Source of the DNA: an uncultured Bacilli bacterium
GTDB taxonomy: Bacteria; Bacillota_I; Bacilli_A; RF39; UBA660
Direction of reading: 5' to 3'
Length of the DNA: 26,163 nt
NCBI GenBank assembly: GCA_910587775.1
Contig: CAJUNF010000003.1
Span: 1-26,163, forward strand
Part shown: positions 1 to 6,557 of the stretch, one piece after another
How the letters are laid out: every line of letters begins with the position of its first letter
Position numbering within the stretch: the first letter of the stretch is position 1
Position numbers and translations under genes: made by a program
Notes under the pieces: generated by a model
Seen by the model: only the letters and a program-made list of their open reading frames with translations
What the model was told of the DNA's origin: nothing
Database searches by the model: none

Positions 1-2
1 AC

Positions 3-875
3 ATAATAAGATATGGCGAACCGAACCATAAAGCTATACAAAGACTACTTCAAGAGCAATATTATCAAAATATTATGTTGAAATTAGAGGGAAAACCAAC
101 TGAAGAAAAAACAGCACTTATTAAAGCGGAAAAATCAAGATTTGATGAAGCCTTTTCAAAAATATCAGAAATTGATGAACAAATTGTAAGAGGTGAGATA
201 AATGATACAACTGGAGAAGCAATGAAAGTAAAATGGTATAGCATTACGGCTTTTTATCCTACCTTTGAGAAAGTATTAGAACAAGATGAGTATGTAAAAG
301 AAAACAATGGAAATTACATTTATGATACTGGATACTTATATTTATTTGGAGTAATGGATGATGGCATACTTAATGATTTTATTCTTTTAACTTTAAGTAT
401 TATATTTATGTTTTGCAATGTTATGGCGATTGAGTATCAAAATAAGGCTGTAAATATACTTCAAGCGACAAATAAAGGAAACAAAGCAATTATTAAAACT
501 AAAGTCAAAGCAACAATAATTATAGTTTTATTACTTTGTATTTTACCATTTGTTTGTAGATTCATTAGTGTTTCTAGGGCATTCCCAATAAATGGCTTTT
601 TACTGTCAGCAAAAGATATATCTATTTATCATAATTTGCCCTCTGGGATACTGGTTATAGGTTTGATTTTATTAAAAATCTTTATCCAAGTTTTCTCTGG
701 AATAATTATGGCAATGCTTATTTTAACTATCTCTGTCTGGAAAAAGAATAATGTTCAAACTATATTTTTGGGACTTTTGATACTTTGTGTACCTTTAGTA
801 TTAGTTTTATTAGGTTTCGAGTATATGAGATTATTTTCGTTATATCCTTTATATTCATATACATTCGGAAATTAA
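3..875 (+). CDS. ABC-2 type transporter permease, 5' end outside window
   Basis: The frame is open from the left edge, so the gene starts upstream; an ATG at 75 is internal or secondary. The visible 290 residues have a hydrophilic, Lys/Glu-rich soluble stretch of about 115 residues and then about six hydrophobic segments, ending in a run of membrane helices. A soluble loop followed by clustered helices, with a short cytoplasmic segment reading EYQNKAVNILQATNKG between early helices, is typical of ABC-2 family permeases that work with a separate ATPase to export peptides or drugs. The ATPase is not in the window. Ile is often ATA and Arg mostly AGA, unlike the core genes further right, which use ATT and CGT/CGA more. 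Together with the recombinase remnant just downstream, this suggests mobile-element cargo. The family call is by architecture only. Confidence 0.6.
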   Translation: MIRYGEPNHKAIQRLLQEQYYQNIMLKLEGKPTEEKTALIKAEKSRFDEAFSKISEIDEQIVRGEINDTTGEAMKVKWYSITAFYPTFEKVLEQDEYVKENNGNYIYDTGYLYLFGVMDDGILNDFILLTLSIIFMFCNVMAIEYQNKAVNILQATNKGNKAIIKTKVKATIIIVLLLCILPFVCRFISVSRAFPINGFLLSAKDISIYHNLPSGILVIGLILLKIFIQVFSGIIMAMLILTISVWKKNNVQTIFLGLLILCVPLVLVLLGFEYMRLFSLYPLYSYTFGN

Positions 876-892
876 TCTCTTAGGGTGTAATT

Positions 893-913
893 CCCCGAGG
901 CTCTGCCCCGAGG
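893..913. repeat. GC-rich direct repeat / imperfect palindrome
   Basis: The octamer CCCCGAGG occurs at 893-900 and again at 906-913 with CTCTG between. The centre GGC-TCT-GCC (899-907) can form a small hairpin with a partly paired flank. It is a sharp GC-rich spot in otherwise very AT-rich DNA, lying exactly between the permease stop and the recombinase remnant, so it may mark a rearrangement or insertion junction. Function unknown. Confidence 0.5.
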
Positions 914-920
914 TAGTTCA

Positions 921-1409
921 TTGCCAGATGGTACTATTGATAAAGAAACTTATAATCAAAAAAAAGAAAAATTAGATAGTAAATTAGAGAAAATTAACAA
1001 AGAAATAGAGCAATATAATTTATTATCTGAAGATGATGATAAAATAGAAGATGGAATAAATAAAATAAAAAGTACCTTAAATTCTAATAAGATTCTTAAA
1101 GGATTTGATAGAGATGTATTTGATGCTCTTGTAGATTATATTACCATAGGTGGCAATGATGAAACTGGAAAAAAAGAAGAAAATATGATAAGATTTATAT
1201 GCAAAACAAAATTTAATGAAACTAACAGAAATGATTTAAAGAAAGATGTGATATTATCTAATAATAATCTTTCTGATAGCGAAACTTTTGTAAATGTATT
1301 TGACTTTTATAGTAATCAAGAATATTATCTATTTTACAAAGATGAAAATGGAAAAACTCATAAGGAATTGCAAACTAAAATAAGAGTAAGAGTAGAAGTG
1401 GAGAAATGA
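921..1409 (+). pseudogene. Large serine recombinase, C-terminal remnant
   Basis: About 162 residues resemble the extreme C-terminus of large serine recombinases: a Lys/Glu-rich coiled-coil stretch (about residues 8-40), then FDRDVFDALVDYITIGG and a segment ending MIRFICKTKFN, as in the tail of resolvase/invertase proteins carried by integrative elements. The catalytic N-terminal resolvase domain and the zinc-ribbon region are absent. In this frame a stop lies at 888-890, and no ribosome site precedes the TTG at 921, so this looks like a truncated gene rather than an active integrase. It supports reading the left edge as a decayed or rearranged mobile element. The assignment rests on composition and the tail pattern, so a different recombinase subtype is possible. 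Confidence 0.6.
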
Positions 1410-1411
1410 TA

Positions 1412-1500
1412 TATTCATAATAAACATTGTACCTATTTGATATGTATATTATGACATAGTCAGTTATACCCAAACATATAAAGGTCAACTATTCATAATA
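1412..1500. repeat. Direct/inverted repeats downstream of recombinase, possible att region
   Basis: An 11-bp direct repeat TATTCATAATA occurs at 1412-1422 and 1490-1500. Its core TCATAAT also occurs inverted (ATTATGA) near 1449-1455, giving three copies in alternating orientation. Large serine recombinases usually recombine sites next to their own 3' end, so this spot is a natural candidate for an attachment-site remnant. No crossover dinucleotide can be assigned from one end alone. The gap 1410-1549 holds no convincing gene. Confidence 0.35.
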
Positions 1501-1549
1501 TACAAACAACGCATGTGGAATGTGTATGCCTGTTAAATAGACGATAATT

Positions 1550-1738
1550 TTGAATGGAGTTAAAGATGTAGAACCTTTTATGCTTAGTTTTGAAGAAAGA
1601 CAAAAAAATATAGAAAGAATTTTAAATAAAGAATTAGCTGATCATGAAATCAAAGTTTGTTGTTTTCAAGAAGTAAAACAAAATAATATAAAAGAAGAGG
1701 GATCGAATCATAGACCAATTAAAATATGGATTAATTAA
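1550..1738 (+). CDS. Short doubtful ORF, possible 3' remnant of a gene
   Basis: This is a 62-codon frame with only a TTG start and no recognisable ribosome site. A stop codon lies nine bases upstream and an internal ATG is at 1580. The product is polar and not recognised. It lies between the att-like repeats and the first well-formed chromosomal gene, so it could be the left-over 3' end of a gene cut by element insertion, or a chance ORF. I would not treat it as a functional gene without homologues. Confidence 0.2.
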   Translation: MNGVKDVEPFMLSFEERQKNIERILNKELADHEIKVCCFQEVKQNNIKEEGSNHRPIKIWIN

Positions 1739-1772
1739 GTTTTTTGTATTCTTTGAATGATGGGAGGATTAT

Positions 1773-2180
1773 ATGTTAGTGGTTAACGGTAGTAAAGCAG
1801 AAATATTAGAAACAGAATTTAAGTTTTCAAGATATATAGAAAATGGTTTGTTAACTGGATATCAAGGTTTTGTTTGTGTTTCTTTTTTATTAAATGGTAA
1901 AAAAGGCTATTTTGATTTTTATTTAAATCATATAATAGCGCCTAAAATTTCTTGTTATGAGAATCAATCTTATTGTTGTGTTCCTATAGATGATATAACA
2001 GAGATTAGTTATTTGGAAATATTCGATACTTCAAATTTTTATGATGTAGGAGAATTTTCTGAAGTTATGAAAGTACAATTTGGTCAAAGAGAAGGAAGTA
2101 AAATTAAAGTATTTATAGAAGTTCAAGAATGTTTTGTTTCTTTGTCTTTTCATGATTATCTTGAAATTATAGATCAGTGA
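1773..2180 (+). CDS. Hypothetical protein, 135 aa
   Basis: A good ribosome site (GGGAGGA, 1761-1767) stands before the ATG. The product is a soluble, beta-rich looking protein with many aromatic residues (FDFYL, SYCCVP, SFHDYLEI), three internal Cys residues, no signal peptide and no membrane segment. I do not recognise the family. It is the first gene with a normal chromosomal ribosome site after the mobile-element edge and precedes the hydrolase gene by 40 bp, a gap that holds a possible extended -10 promoter, so it is probably a separate unit from that operon. Confidence 0.6.
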   Translation: MLVVNGSKAEILETEFKFSRYIENGLLTGYQGFVCVSFLLNGKKGYFDFYLNHIIAPKISCYENQSYCCVPIDDITEISYLEIFDTSNFYDVGEFSEVMKVQFGQREGSKIKVFIEVQECFVSLSFHDYLEIIDQ

Positions 2181-2195
2181 TTTAATTGCCATTTG

Positions 2196-2204
2196 TGTTA
2201 AAAT
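2196..2204 (+). promoter_or_regulatory. Extended -10 promoter candidate for the hydrolase/Nudix/UDG-like operon
   Basis: TGTTAAAAT (TGn plus TAAAAT) lies 17 bases before the ATG at 2221, with a perfect AAGGAGGT ribosome site at 2208-2215. No good -35 is present at 17 bp spacing. The leader would be very short. Confidence 0.35.
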
Positions 2205-2220
2205 TAAAAGGAGGTAAGAT

Positions 2221-2778
2221 ATGAAAGAAAATTATTTTATTATTCATGGATCTTTTGGAAGTCCATATTCGAATTGGTTTCCTTGGTTAGCAGATTTTCT
2301 TTTAAAAGAAGGGAAAGAGGTTTATGTTCCAGATTTTCCAGTTGGAGTAAATTTACAAAATTATTCTAATTGGAATCAATTATTGGAATACTATTGGAAA
2401 CTTGGTTTAATTCATGAACATACTACGATTATTGCTCATAGTATTGGTCCTGTTTTTGTTTGTAAGTTTTTAGTAGAGCATCACCAAAAGATAAAAAAAT
2501 TAATTTCAGTGTGTGGTTTTAATAATTATTTTGGTATTAATGAAGAATATGATACTGTTAATAAAACAATGTATTTTCAAAATCTAAAAGAAGTAAAGAA
2601 TTATTGTAAGGAAATTGTTTGTTTTTATACAGAAAATGATCCTTATGTTACTTATGAGGCTTCTTATGAATTTGCTTGTACTATTTCATCTTTTAAAGTG
2701 AATTTACCAGATGCAGGTCATATTAATTCAGAGAGTGGATACAACAGTTTTTTAGAAATTGTAAATTATTTAGATTAG
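2221..2778 (+). CDS. RBBP9/YdeN-family alpha/beta hydrolase
   Basis: The 185-residue length is typical of this small serine-hydrolase family. The N-terminus carries HGSFGSPYSNWFPWL, the conserved start of YdeN/RBBP9 proteins, followed by the nucleophile elbow AHSIGP with Ser74. Acid and base candidates are Asp140 in YTENDPYV and His167 in DAGHIN, which complete a catalytic triad in the right order. There is no signal peptide, so it acts in the cytoplasm; substrates of this family are poorly known. It has the best ribosome site of the left part of the window and leads a tight operon with a Nudix hydrolase (8-bp gap) and a UDG-like gene. The family call is firm, the substrate is not known. Confidence 0.85.
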   Translation: MKENYFIIHGSFGSPYSNWFPWLADFLLKEGKEVYVPDFPVGVNLQNYSNWNQLLEYYWKLGLIHEHTTIIAHSIGPVFVCKFLVEHHQKIKKLISVCGFNNYFGINEEYDTVNKTMYFQNLKEVKNYCKEIVCFYTENDPYVTYEASYEFACTISSFKVNLPDAGHINSESGYNSFLEIVNYLD

Positions 2779-2786
2779 AGGTTATT

Positions 2787-3407
2787 ATGGAATATTTAGA
2801 TGTATATGATGAACAAGGAATTTTTTTAGGTAAGGAAGAGAGGAGTATTGTACATCGTGATGCTTTGTGGCATAAAACGATTCATTGCTGGTTATATGAT
2901 AAAAATGGAAATGCTTTCTTTCAAATAAGAAAGGATGAGGGAACTTTATATACAACGGCATCTGGTCATTTACAAGCTGGTGAATCTTTAGAAGAGGGCT
3001 TTCGTAGAGAGATAGAAGAAGAAATTGGTATTTCTATTGATTCACATGATGCTGTATTTGTAGAGATGGTTCCATTTGTTATGGACCGTGAAAAAAAGGA
3101 TGGAACTCTTTTTCGTGACCGTGCATTTGCACATGTTTATGTAGATTTGTATGAAGGAAAATATGATGATTTTGAATTAGATCCAAATGAGGTTTCAGGT
3201 ATTGTTTTAGTAAATGCTCATGAAGCTTTAAACTTATTTCAAGAAGAAAAGGGAAGTATAAATGGGCTTGTATTGTTTTTAGATCATGGTAGAATATGTC
3301 AAGAAAAAAGAGAAATTTTGTTTTCTGATTTTTTAGTAAATGCTCATGAAACAGCTTATTCTAAGTATGGAAAAGTATTAGAAAAAATTGTAGAACTTAC
3401 GAAATGA
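2787..3407 (+). CDS. Nudix hydrolase (IPP-isomerase-like / YfcD type)
   Basis: A complete Nudix box runs from Gly60 to Ile82 (GX5EX7REUXEEXGU, all positions matched), the Mg-binding loop-helix that hydrolyses nucleoside-diphosphate-X substrates. The N-terminus YLDVYDEQGIFLGKEERS and the following WHKTIHCWLYD are the pattern of the isopentenyl-diphosphate-isomerase-like Nudix branch found in many Firmicutes; most of these are generic pyrophosphohydrolases, not true isomerases. Length (206 aa) is a little above the usual 170-190 because of a C-terminal helical extension. It starts 8 bp after the hydrolase gene and its stop overlaps the next ATG (ATGA), so the downstream gene is probably translated by coupling. 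The substrate cannot be told from sequence. Confidence 0.85.
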   Translation: MEYLDVYDEQGIFLGKEERSIVHRDALWHKTIHCWLYDKNGNAFFQIRKDEGTLYTTASGHLQAGESLEEGFRREIEEEIGISIDSHDAVFVEMVPFVMDREKKDGTLFRDRAFAHVYVDLYEGKYDDFELDPNEVSGIVLVNAHEALNLFQEEKGSINGLVLFLDHGRICQEKREILFSDFLVNAHETAYSKYGKVLEKIVELTK

Positions 3408-3829
3408 AAAAGGTTGTATTTGTAGGAATAAGTAATAAGTGTGATAAGAGTGCGTTTGATTGTTCTACAGCATCTGGAAAAATAATAGAGCATATTATAA
3501 AGCATTTAAGCTGTGCGTGTGAAAAAATCAATTATGTTTCTTATGCACCTACTGATTTATCAGGAAAATTACGTTATCCTACGAAAGAGGAATTACATGA
3601 TTCATATCAAAGTTTTATTTGTCATGTAAAGACGCTTAAACCTGATTTATTAGTTGTGTGTGGGAATCTAGTCTTTAAGGAACTAAAACGACATGATTTT
3701 TCTTTTTGTAAGATTTTAAAAATATATCATCCATCTTATATATGGGTTTATAAACGTAGTGAATTAGATCATTATTATGAAGAAACATTAGATCAAATAA
3801 AAAAGATTATTCTTGATACTGAGAAATAA
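3404..3829 (+). CDS. Uracil-DNA-glycosylase-superfamily-like protein
   Basis: The 141-residue product starts with a Rossmann-like strand (KKVVFVGIS), has a central KPDLLVVCGNLVF segment, and carries YHPSYIW near its end. A central strand ending in a Gly-Asn turn followed by a late H-P-S motif is the layout of the uracil-DNA glycosylase superfamily. It is shorter than family 4/5 enzymes (about 200 aa) and lacks their N-terminal iron-sulfur cysteines and a clear GEAPG motif, so catalytic activity is uncertain. Its ATG overlaps the Nudix stop by 4 bases. Pairing with a Nudix hydrolase suggests nucleotide or DNA base quality control, but this is inference. The gene ends inside a bidirectional terminator and overlaps the convergent gene by 23 bp. 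Confidence 0.5.
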   Translation: MKKVVFVGISNKCDKSAFDCSTASGKIIEHIIKHLSCACEKINYVSYAPTDLSGKLRYPTKEELHDSYQSFICHVKTLKPDLLVVCGNLVFKELKRHDFSFCKILKIYHPSYIWVYKRSELDHYYEETLDQIKKIILDTEK

Positions 3830-3837
3830 TCTTTTTT
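3799..3837. terminator. Bidirectional terminator with both stop codons in its arms
   Basis: A perfect 13-bp inverted repeat (AAAAAAGATTATT at 3799-3811, AATAATCTTTTTT at 3825-3837) with a 13-nt loop gives a hairpin with a U tract on either strand. The stop of the plus-strand gene (3827-3829) is in the right arm and the stop of the minus-strand gene (3807-3809) in the left arm. Confidence 0.8.
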
Positions 3838-5546
3838 CTTGTTTGATTTCTTTTTAACGCATCCATAATCATTTGCTTTTCAAATTCAAAAAAATGAGTG
3901 TTATAAAAAATGGCATCTATTAAATTTTGGCTTCTATCTTCTTTGAATTGATTTAAAGAAGTAAAATAGCGAAGAACTTTTATTCTAGAAATGATAAATC
4001 CATTGATACAATATCTTAGAGAATCTACTTTAAATTCTTCATCTAACCATGCAATTTCAATTTCATTTTCAGAAGTCATTGTTAAAGGAATTTGTTTATT
4101 TAATAATTCTTGAACTTTTGTAGTAGTAAAATCTTCAACTTCCAATGTATCTGGAAGTAAATTAAATCTTTGCTCAATTAAAGCATCTACCTGATCAAAA
4201 TAGTTTAGGCCATAACAAATTAAAGTTTCACAATGATAAGTTTTTATTAAATCAACTACTTTTTGTAATGTGTCACTATCTAGTAATAAAATGTTAGAAT
4301 TGTGAAAGAAATCTATATTTAAGTTATTTTGAAGTACTAGTTCTTTGTTTTTCTTATAAAGTAAGAAAGTAGAAGTCGTTAATATTTTGGGATAAGAAAT
4401 TAGGTAAGTGATGGGTATAATCTTATCACTTATTTCTTTTGAAATTTCTTTTAAAGTAAGTTCATTTGTATTTTGTAATATTTCTAAAAAATTTGGATGT
4501 TTAGAGTTTAAAAAGGAAAATTCTTTTTTACTTAAAGCTTTTAACAATTTTGTTAAACTTTCTTTTGTTAAGCTTTCTTTTATTTCTTTCATTATGGTTT
4601 CTTCTGGTAAGTCGTAGTCAGATTCTAAAAAAACTAATTCATAAGAATCATCTAATTGTTTTTTTAGCAAATCTTTTTCTATTTGTAATTGCTTTATTAC
4701 TTCTTCATTGTGATTTATGATTTTATTTAATGCATAAGTTTCTATTTCAGGAGAAGAGAAATATTTTGTTATTTGTGGAGACAATTCAATAAATCTTTTC
4801 GCATTATTTTGAATAAAGGAATCAATAATTTTGAAGGCTTGTTCCTGTTTTTGCTCTAAGTTTTTTTCCTTTTTTTCTTTTTGTTTTTGTTCCATTTTTA
4901 AGTTTAAAATTCTTTCTTCAATTGGAGATAAAAAGGTTTTATTTTTTATTTTATTTGTTCTATTTTTAAATTTTATTCTTGTAGTAATATTGGTATCTTG
5001 CTCCGTTTTTGTTAATTTAATATTAAAAATATATTCAAGATAATTTTGATAATAATAAAATCCTTTTTCTGATAATTTTTCCATTAATTTAATTAAAGGA
5101 TTATTTGTATTCTTTTTTTCTGTTGTGTTTCTCCAAACCCTGGAAAAATATTTGCAAAATGTTTTAAATTGTTTTAATTCATTGTTGTCTATTATTTCAT
5201 TTGCTCTTCTTATATCTAATTCCTTTTTTCCATATTCTCTTTTTTGTAATAAATCTTTAATTGATAAAACTCTAAATGATCCATATCTTAAGGCATTTAA
5301 ATAATTAAATGTTTTTCCATATTCAAAAATTGCAAACAAATATAATTGTAGTTCGGTGTCATTATTTTTTTCGAAGAAGTCTAAAATGGATTCTTTTTCT
5401 TCTTCTTTTAATTCTAATCCTTCTAAATCAGCTATTGTGATTAGATAATTAGCTAATGTAGTGGTATCAAAGTCACTTAAAAGTTTTTCTTTTAAAGCTA
5501 ATAGGTTTGTTAATTCAGTTTCTTTTTCGTTCCAAAGTTTGTTCAT
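3807..5546 (-). CDS. Uncharacterised helical protein, 579 aa, second gene of a two-gene module
   Basis: The product is very rich in Lys, Glu, Asn and Leu, predicted helical, with no signal peptide or membrane segment. A charged coiled-coil stretch (KMEQKQKEKKEKNLEQKQEQ) lies near residues 220-240. The C-terminal half has helical segments such as HPNFLEILQNTNELTLKEI and YPKILTTSTFLLYKKNKELV that faintly recall mTERF-like or other alpha-solenoid repeats; this is only a pattern impression. An ATG at 5555 abuts the purine-rich ribosome site, so I prefer ATG 5546, nine bases after AGAG. The gene overlaps the 3' end of the upstream gene by about 32 bp, so the two are almost certainly one operon with coupled translation. 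No function can be assigned. Confidence 0.75.
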   Translation of the reverse strand: MNKLWNEKETELTNLLALKEKLLSDFDTTTLANYLITIADLEGLELKEEEKESILDFFEKNNDTELQLYLFAIFEYGKTFNYLNALRYGSFRVLSIKDLLQKREYGKKELDIRRANEIIDNNELKQFKTFCKYFSRVWRNTTEKKNTNNPLIKLMEKLSEKGFYYYQNYLEYIFNIKLTKTEQDTNITTRIKFKNRTNKIKNKTFLSPIEERILNLKMEQKQKEKKEKNLEQKQEQAFKIIDSFIQNNAKRFIELSPQITKYFSSPEIETYALNKIINHNEEVIKQLQIEKDLLKKQLDDSYELVFLESDYDLPEETIMKEIKESLTKESLTKLLKALSKKEFSFLNSKHPNFLEILQNTNELTLKEISKEISDKIIPITYLISYPKILTTSTFLLYKKNKELVLQNNLNIDFFHNSNILLLDSDTLQKVVDLIKTYHCETLICYGLNYFDQVDALIEQRFNLLPDTLEVEDFTTTKVQELLNKQIPLTMTSENEIEIAWLDEEFKVDSLRYCINGFIISRIKVLRYFTSLNQFKEDRSQNLIDAIFYNTHFFEFEKQMIMDALKRNQTRKKIISQYQE

Positions 5547-6477
5547 TAGTTTCATCTCTTTTCGTTGTTAGAATATTATAAATAGTGTTTTTTATTTTCT
5601 CTTGTTCTTCTAAATAGTTAGGATCTTGAGCCAATGTTTTATATTCTGATTCTTTTTGCATTAAGATATAGCTTAGGTTGTCTAGATTTTCTTTATATTT
5701 TAAGTTGGTATCGTAGTTTTTGAAAAAGCAAGATAAAATTAAAAAGGTATTTTTATTTATTTGACTAAATAAAACTCTTACTTTTGGTTTTCTTAATTGA
5801 TTGTATTTTCTTTTTGTTAATGGTTTGAACCCAATAAAAGTTCCGTTTTCAATAGATATTAAGGCTTCTTTTAATGAGTCATAAAATTCTATTGGAATAT
5901 TTTTACTTATTTCTTCTAAAGGAATAATACGTCCAGAATTAGAGGTTAGAAAAATCATATTGTTGTGAGTTGTTTTACTTACTTCTTTTTCTTCTTTTTT
6001 TTGATAGTTTTGAATCCATTCTATTTGATATAATATGGCTTCAATTTCTTTTTTACATTCTTCTTTATCTTCTTCATTTGTGCTATTTTTTGCTATTTCA
6101 TTATATGTACATGCTTCTTGATATAAATAAGTGATGATTTGTTTTTTTGCCTCATGAAGTAGTGGTGCGTTATTTAAAAACTCAATAATATCCTGTTTTG
6201 TGGTAGGTAGTTTTATTGCTTGTGATTTTGAAAGTGGAGTTTTCGTTTCTTTTTCTAAACCTTCTTTATCTTCCTTTTGATTTCGGTTTTTATTTTTAAT
6301 GATTTTTTGCCATATTTCTAATTCTTTTATTATTTCTTGATATCTTTGCACTTGTCTTTTATACTGTTGTAGTAAAGGATTTTCTGTTTCTGTTATTGGT
6401 GTTACTTGATTGATAGGATCTTTTTTGTAAGTATCTTTATTTTTTTCTATTAAGTATCTTGCGTTTTCAAAACTCAT
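5515..6477 (-). CDS. Uncharacterised protein with RelE-like C-terminal region, 320 aa
   Basis: Residues 1-170 are charged and helical (QQYKRQVQRYQEIIKELEIW; a Lys/Glu-rich linker). Residues about 172-270 look different: a strand MIFLTSNSGRIIPLEEI, a helix with FYDSLKEALISIENGTF, then LRKPKVRVLFSQI and NTFLILSCFFKNYDT. Helix, then an Arg-containing strand, then a hydrophobic strand ending in a Phe-Lys is the order seen in RelE/HigB-type toxins and Gp49-like phage proteins, although the usual short stand-alone toxin is about 90-110 aa. The tail is again helical. The gene is read from a promoter sharing its -10 with the divergent U32 gene; AAAGGA lies ten bases before the ATG. No antitoxin-like partner is evident: the downstream gene is a large helical protein. 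The RelE-like call is low confidence. Confidence 0.7.
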   Translation of the reverse strand: MSFENARYLIEKNKDTYKKDPINQVTPITETENPLLQQYKRQVQRYQEIIKELEIWQKIIKNKNRNQKEDKEGLEKETKTPLSKSQAIKLPTTKQDIIEFLNNAPLLHEAKKQIITYLYQEACTYNEIAKNSTNEEDKEECKKEIEAILYQIEWIQNYQKKEEKEVSKTTHNNMIFLTSNSGRIIPLEEISKNIPIEFYDSLKEALISIENGTFIGFKPLTKRKYNQLRKPKVRVLFSQINKNTFLILSCFFKNYDTNLKYKENLDNLSYILMQKESEYKTLAQDPNYLEEQEKIKNTIYNILTTKRDETNEQTLERKRN

Positions 6478-6508
6478 ATGTAATTAGTCCTTTCTAGTTA
6501 AAAATTGG

Positions 6509-6517
6509 TGTTATAAT
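6509..6517 (+). promoter_or_regulatory. Extended -10 promoter for the U32 gene
   Basis: TGTTATAAT (TGn plus perfect TATAAT at 6512-6517), 40 bases before the ATG at 6558; no convincing -35. It overlaps the -10 of the minus-strand promoter. Confidence 0.55.
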
Positions 6518-6541
6518 AACAGATTTTTAGAATTATTACAA
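6513..6541 (-). promoter_or_regulatory. Sigma-A-like promoter for the two-gene module
   Basis: On the minus strand TTGTAA (6541-6536), a 17-bp spacer and TATTAT (6518-6513), preceded by TGT so also an extended -10. The start codon is at 6477. Confidence 0.55.
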
Positions 6542-6557
6542 GGTTTGGTGAAAAGTT

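Noticed and set aside
4408..5043. Plus-strand ORFs of 69-70 codons inside the 579-aa gene
   Set aside because: Low-complexity Phe/Ser-rich shadows of Lys/Glu-rich codons on the other strand; no ribosome sites.
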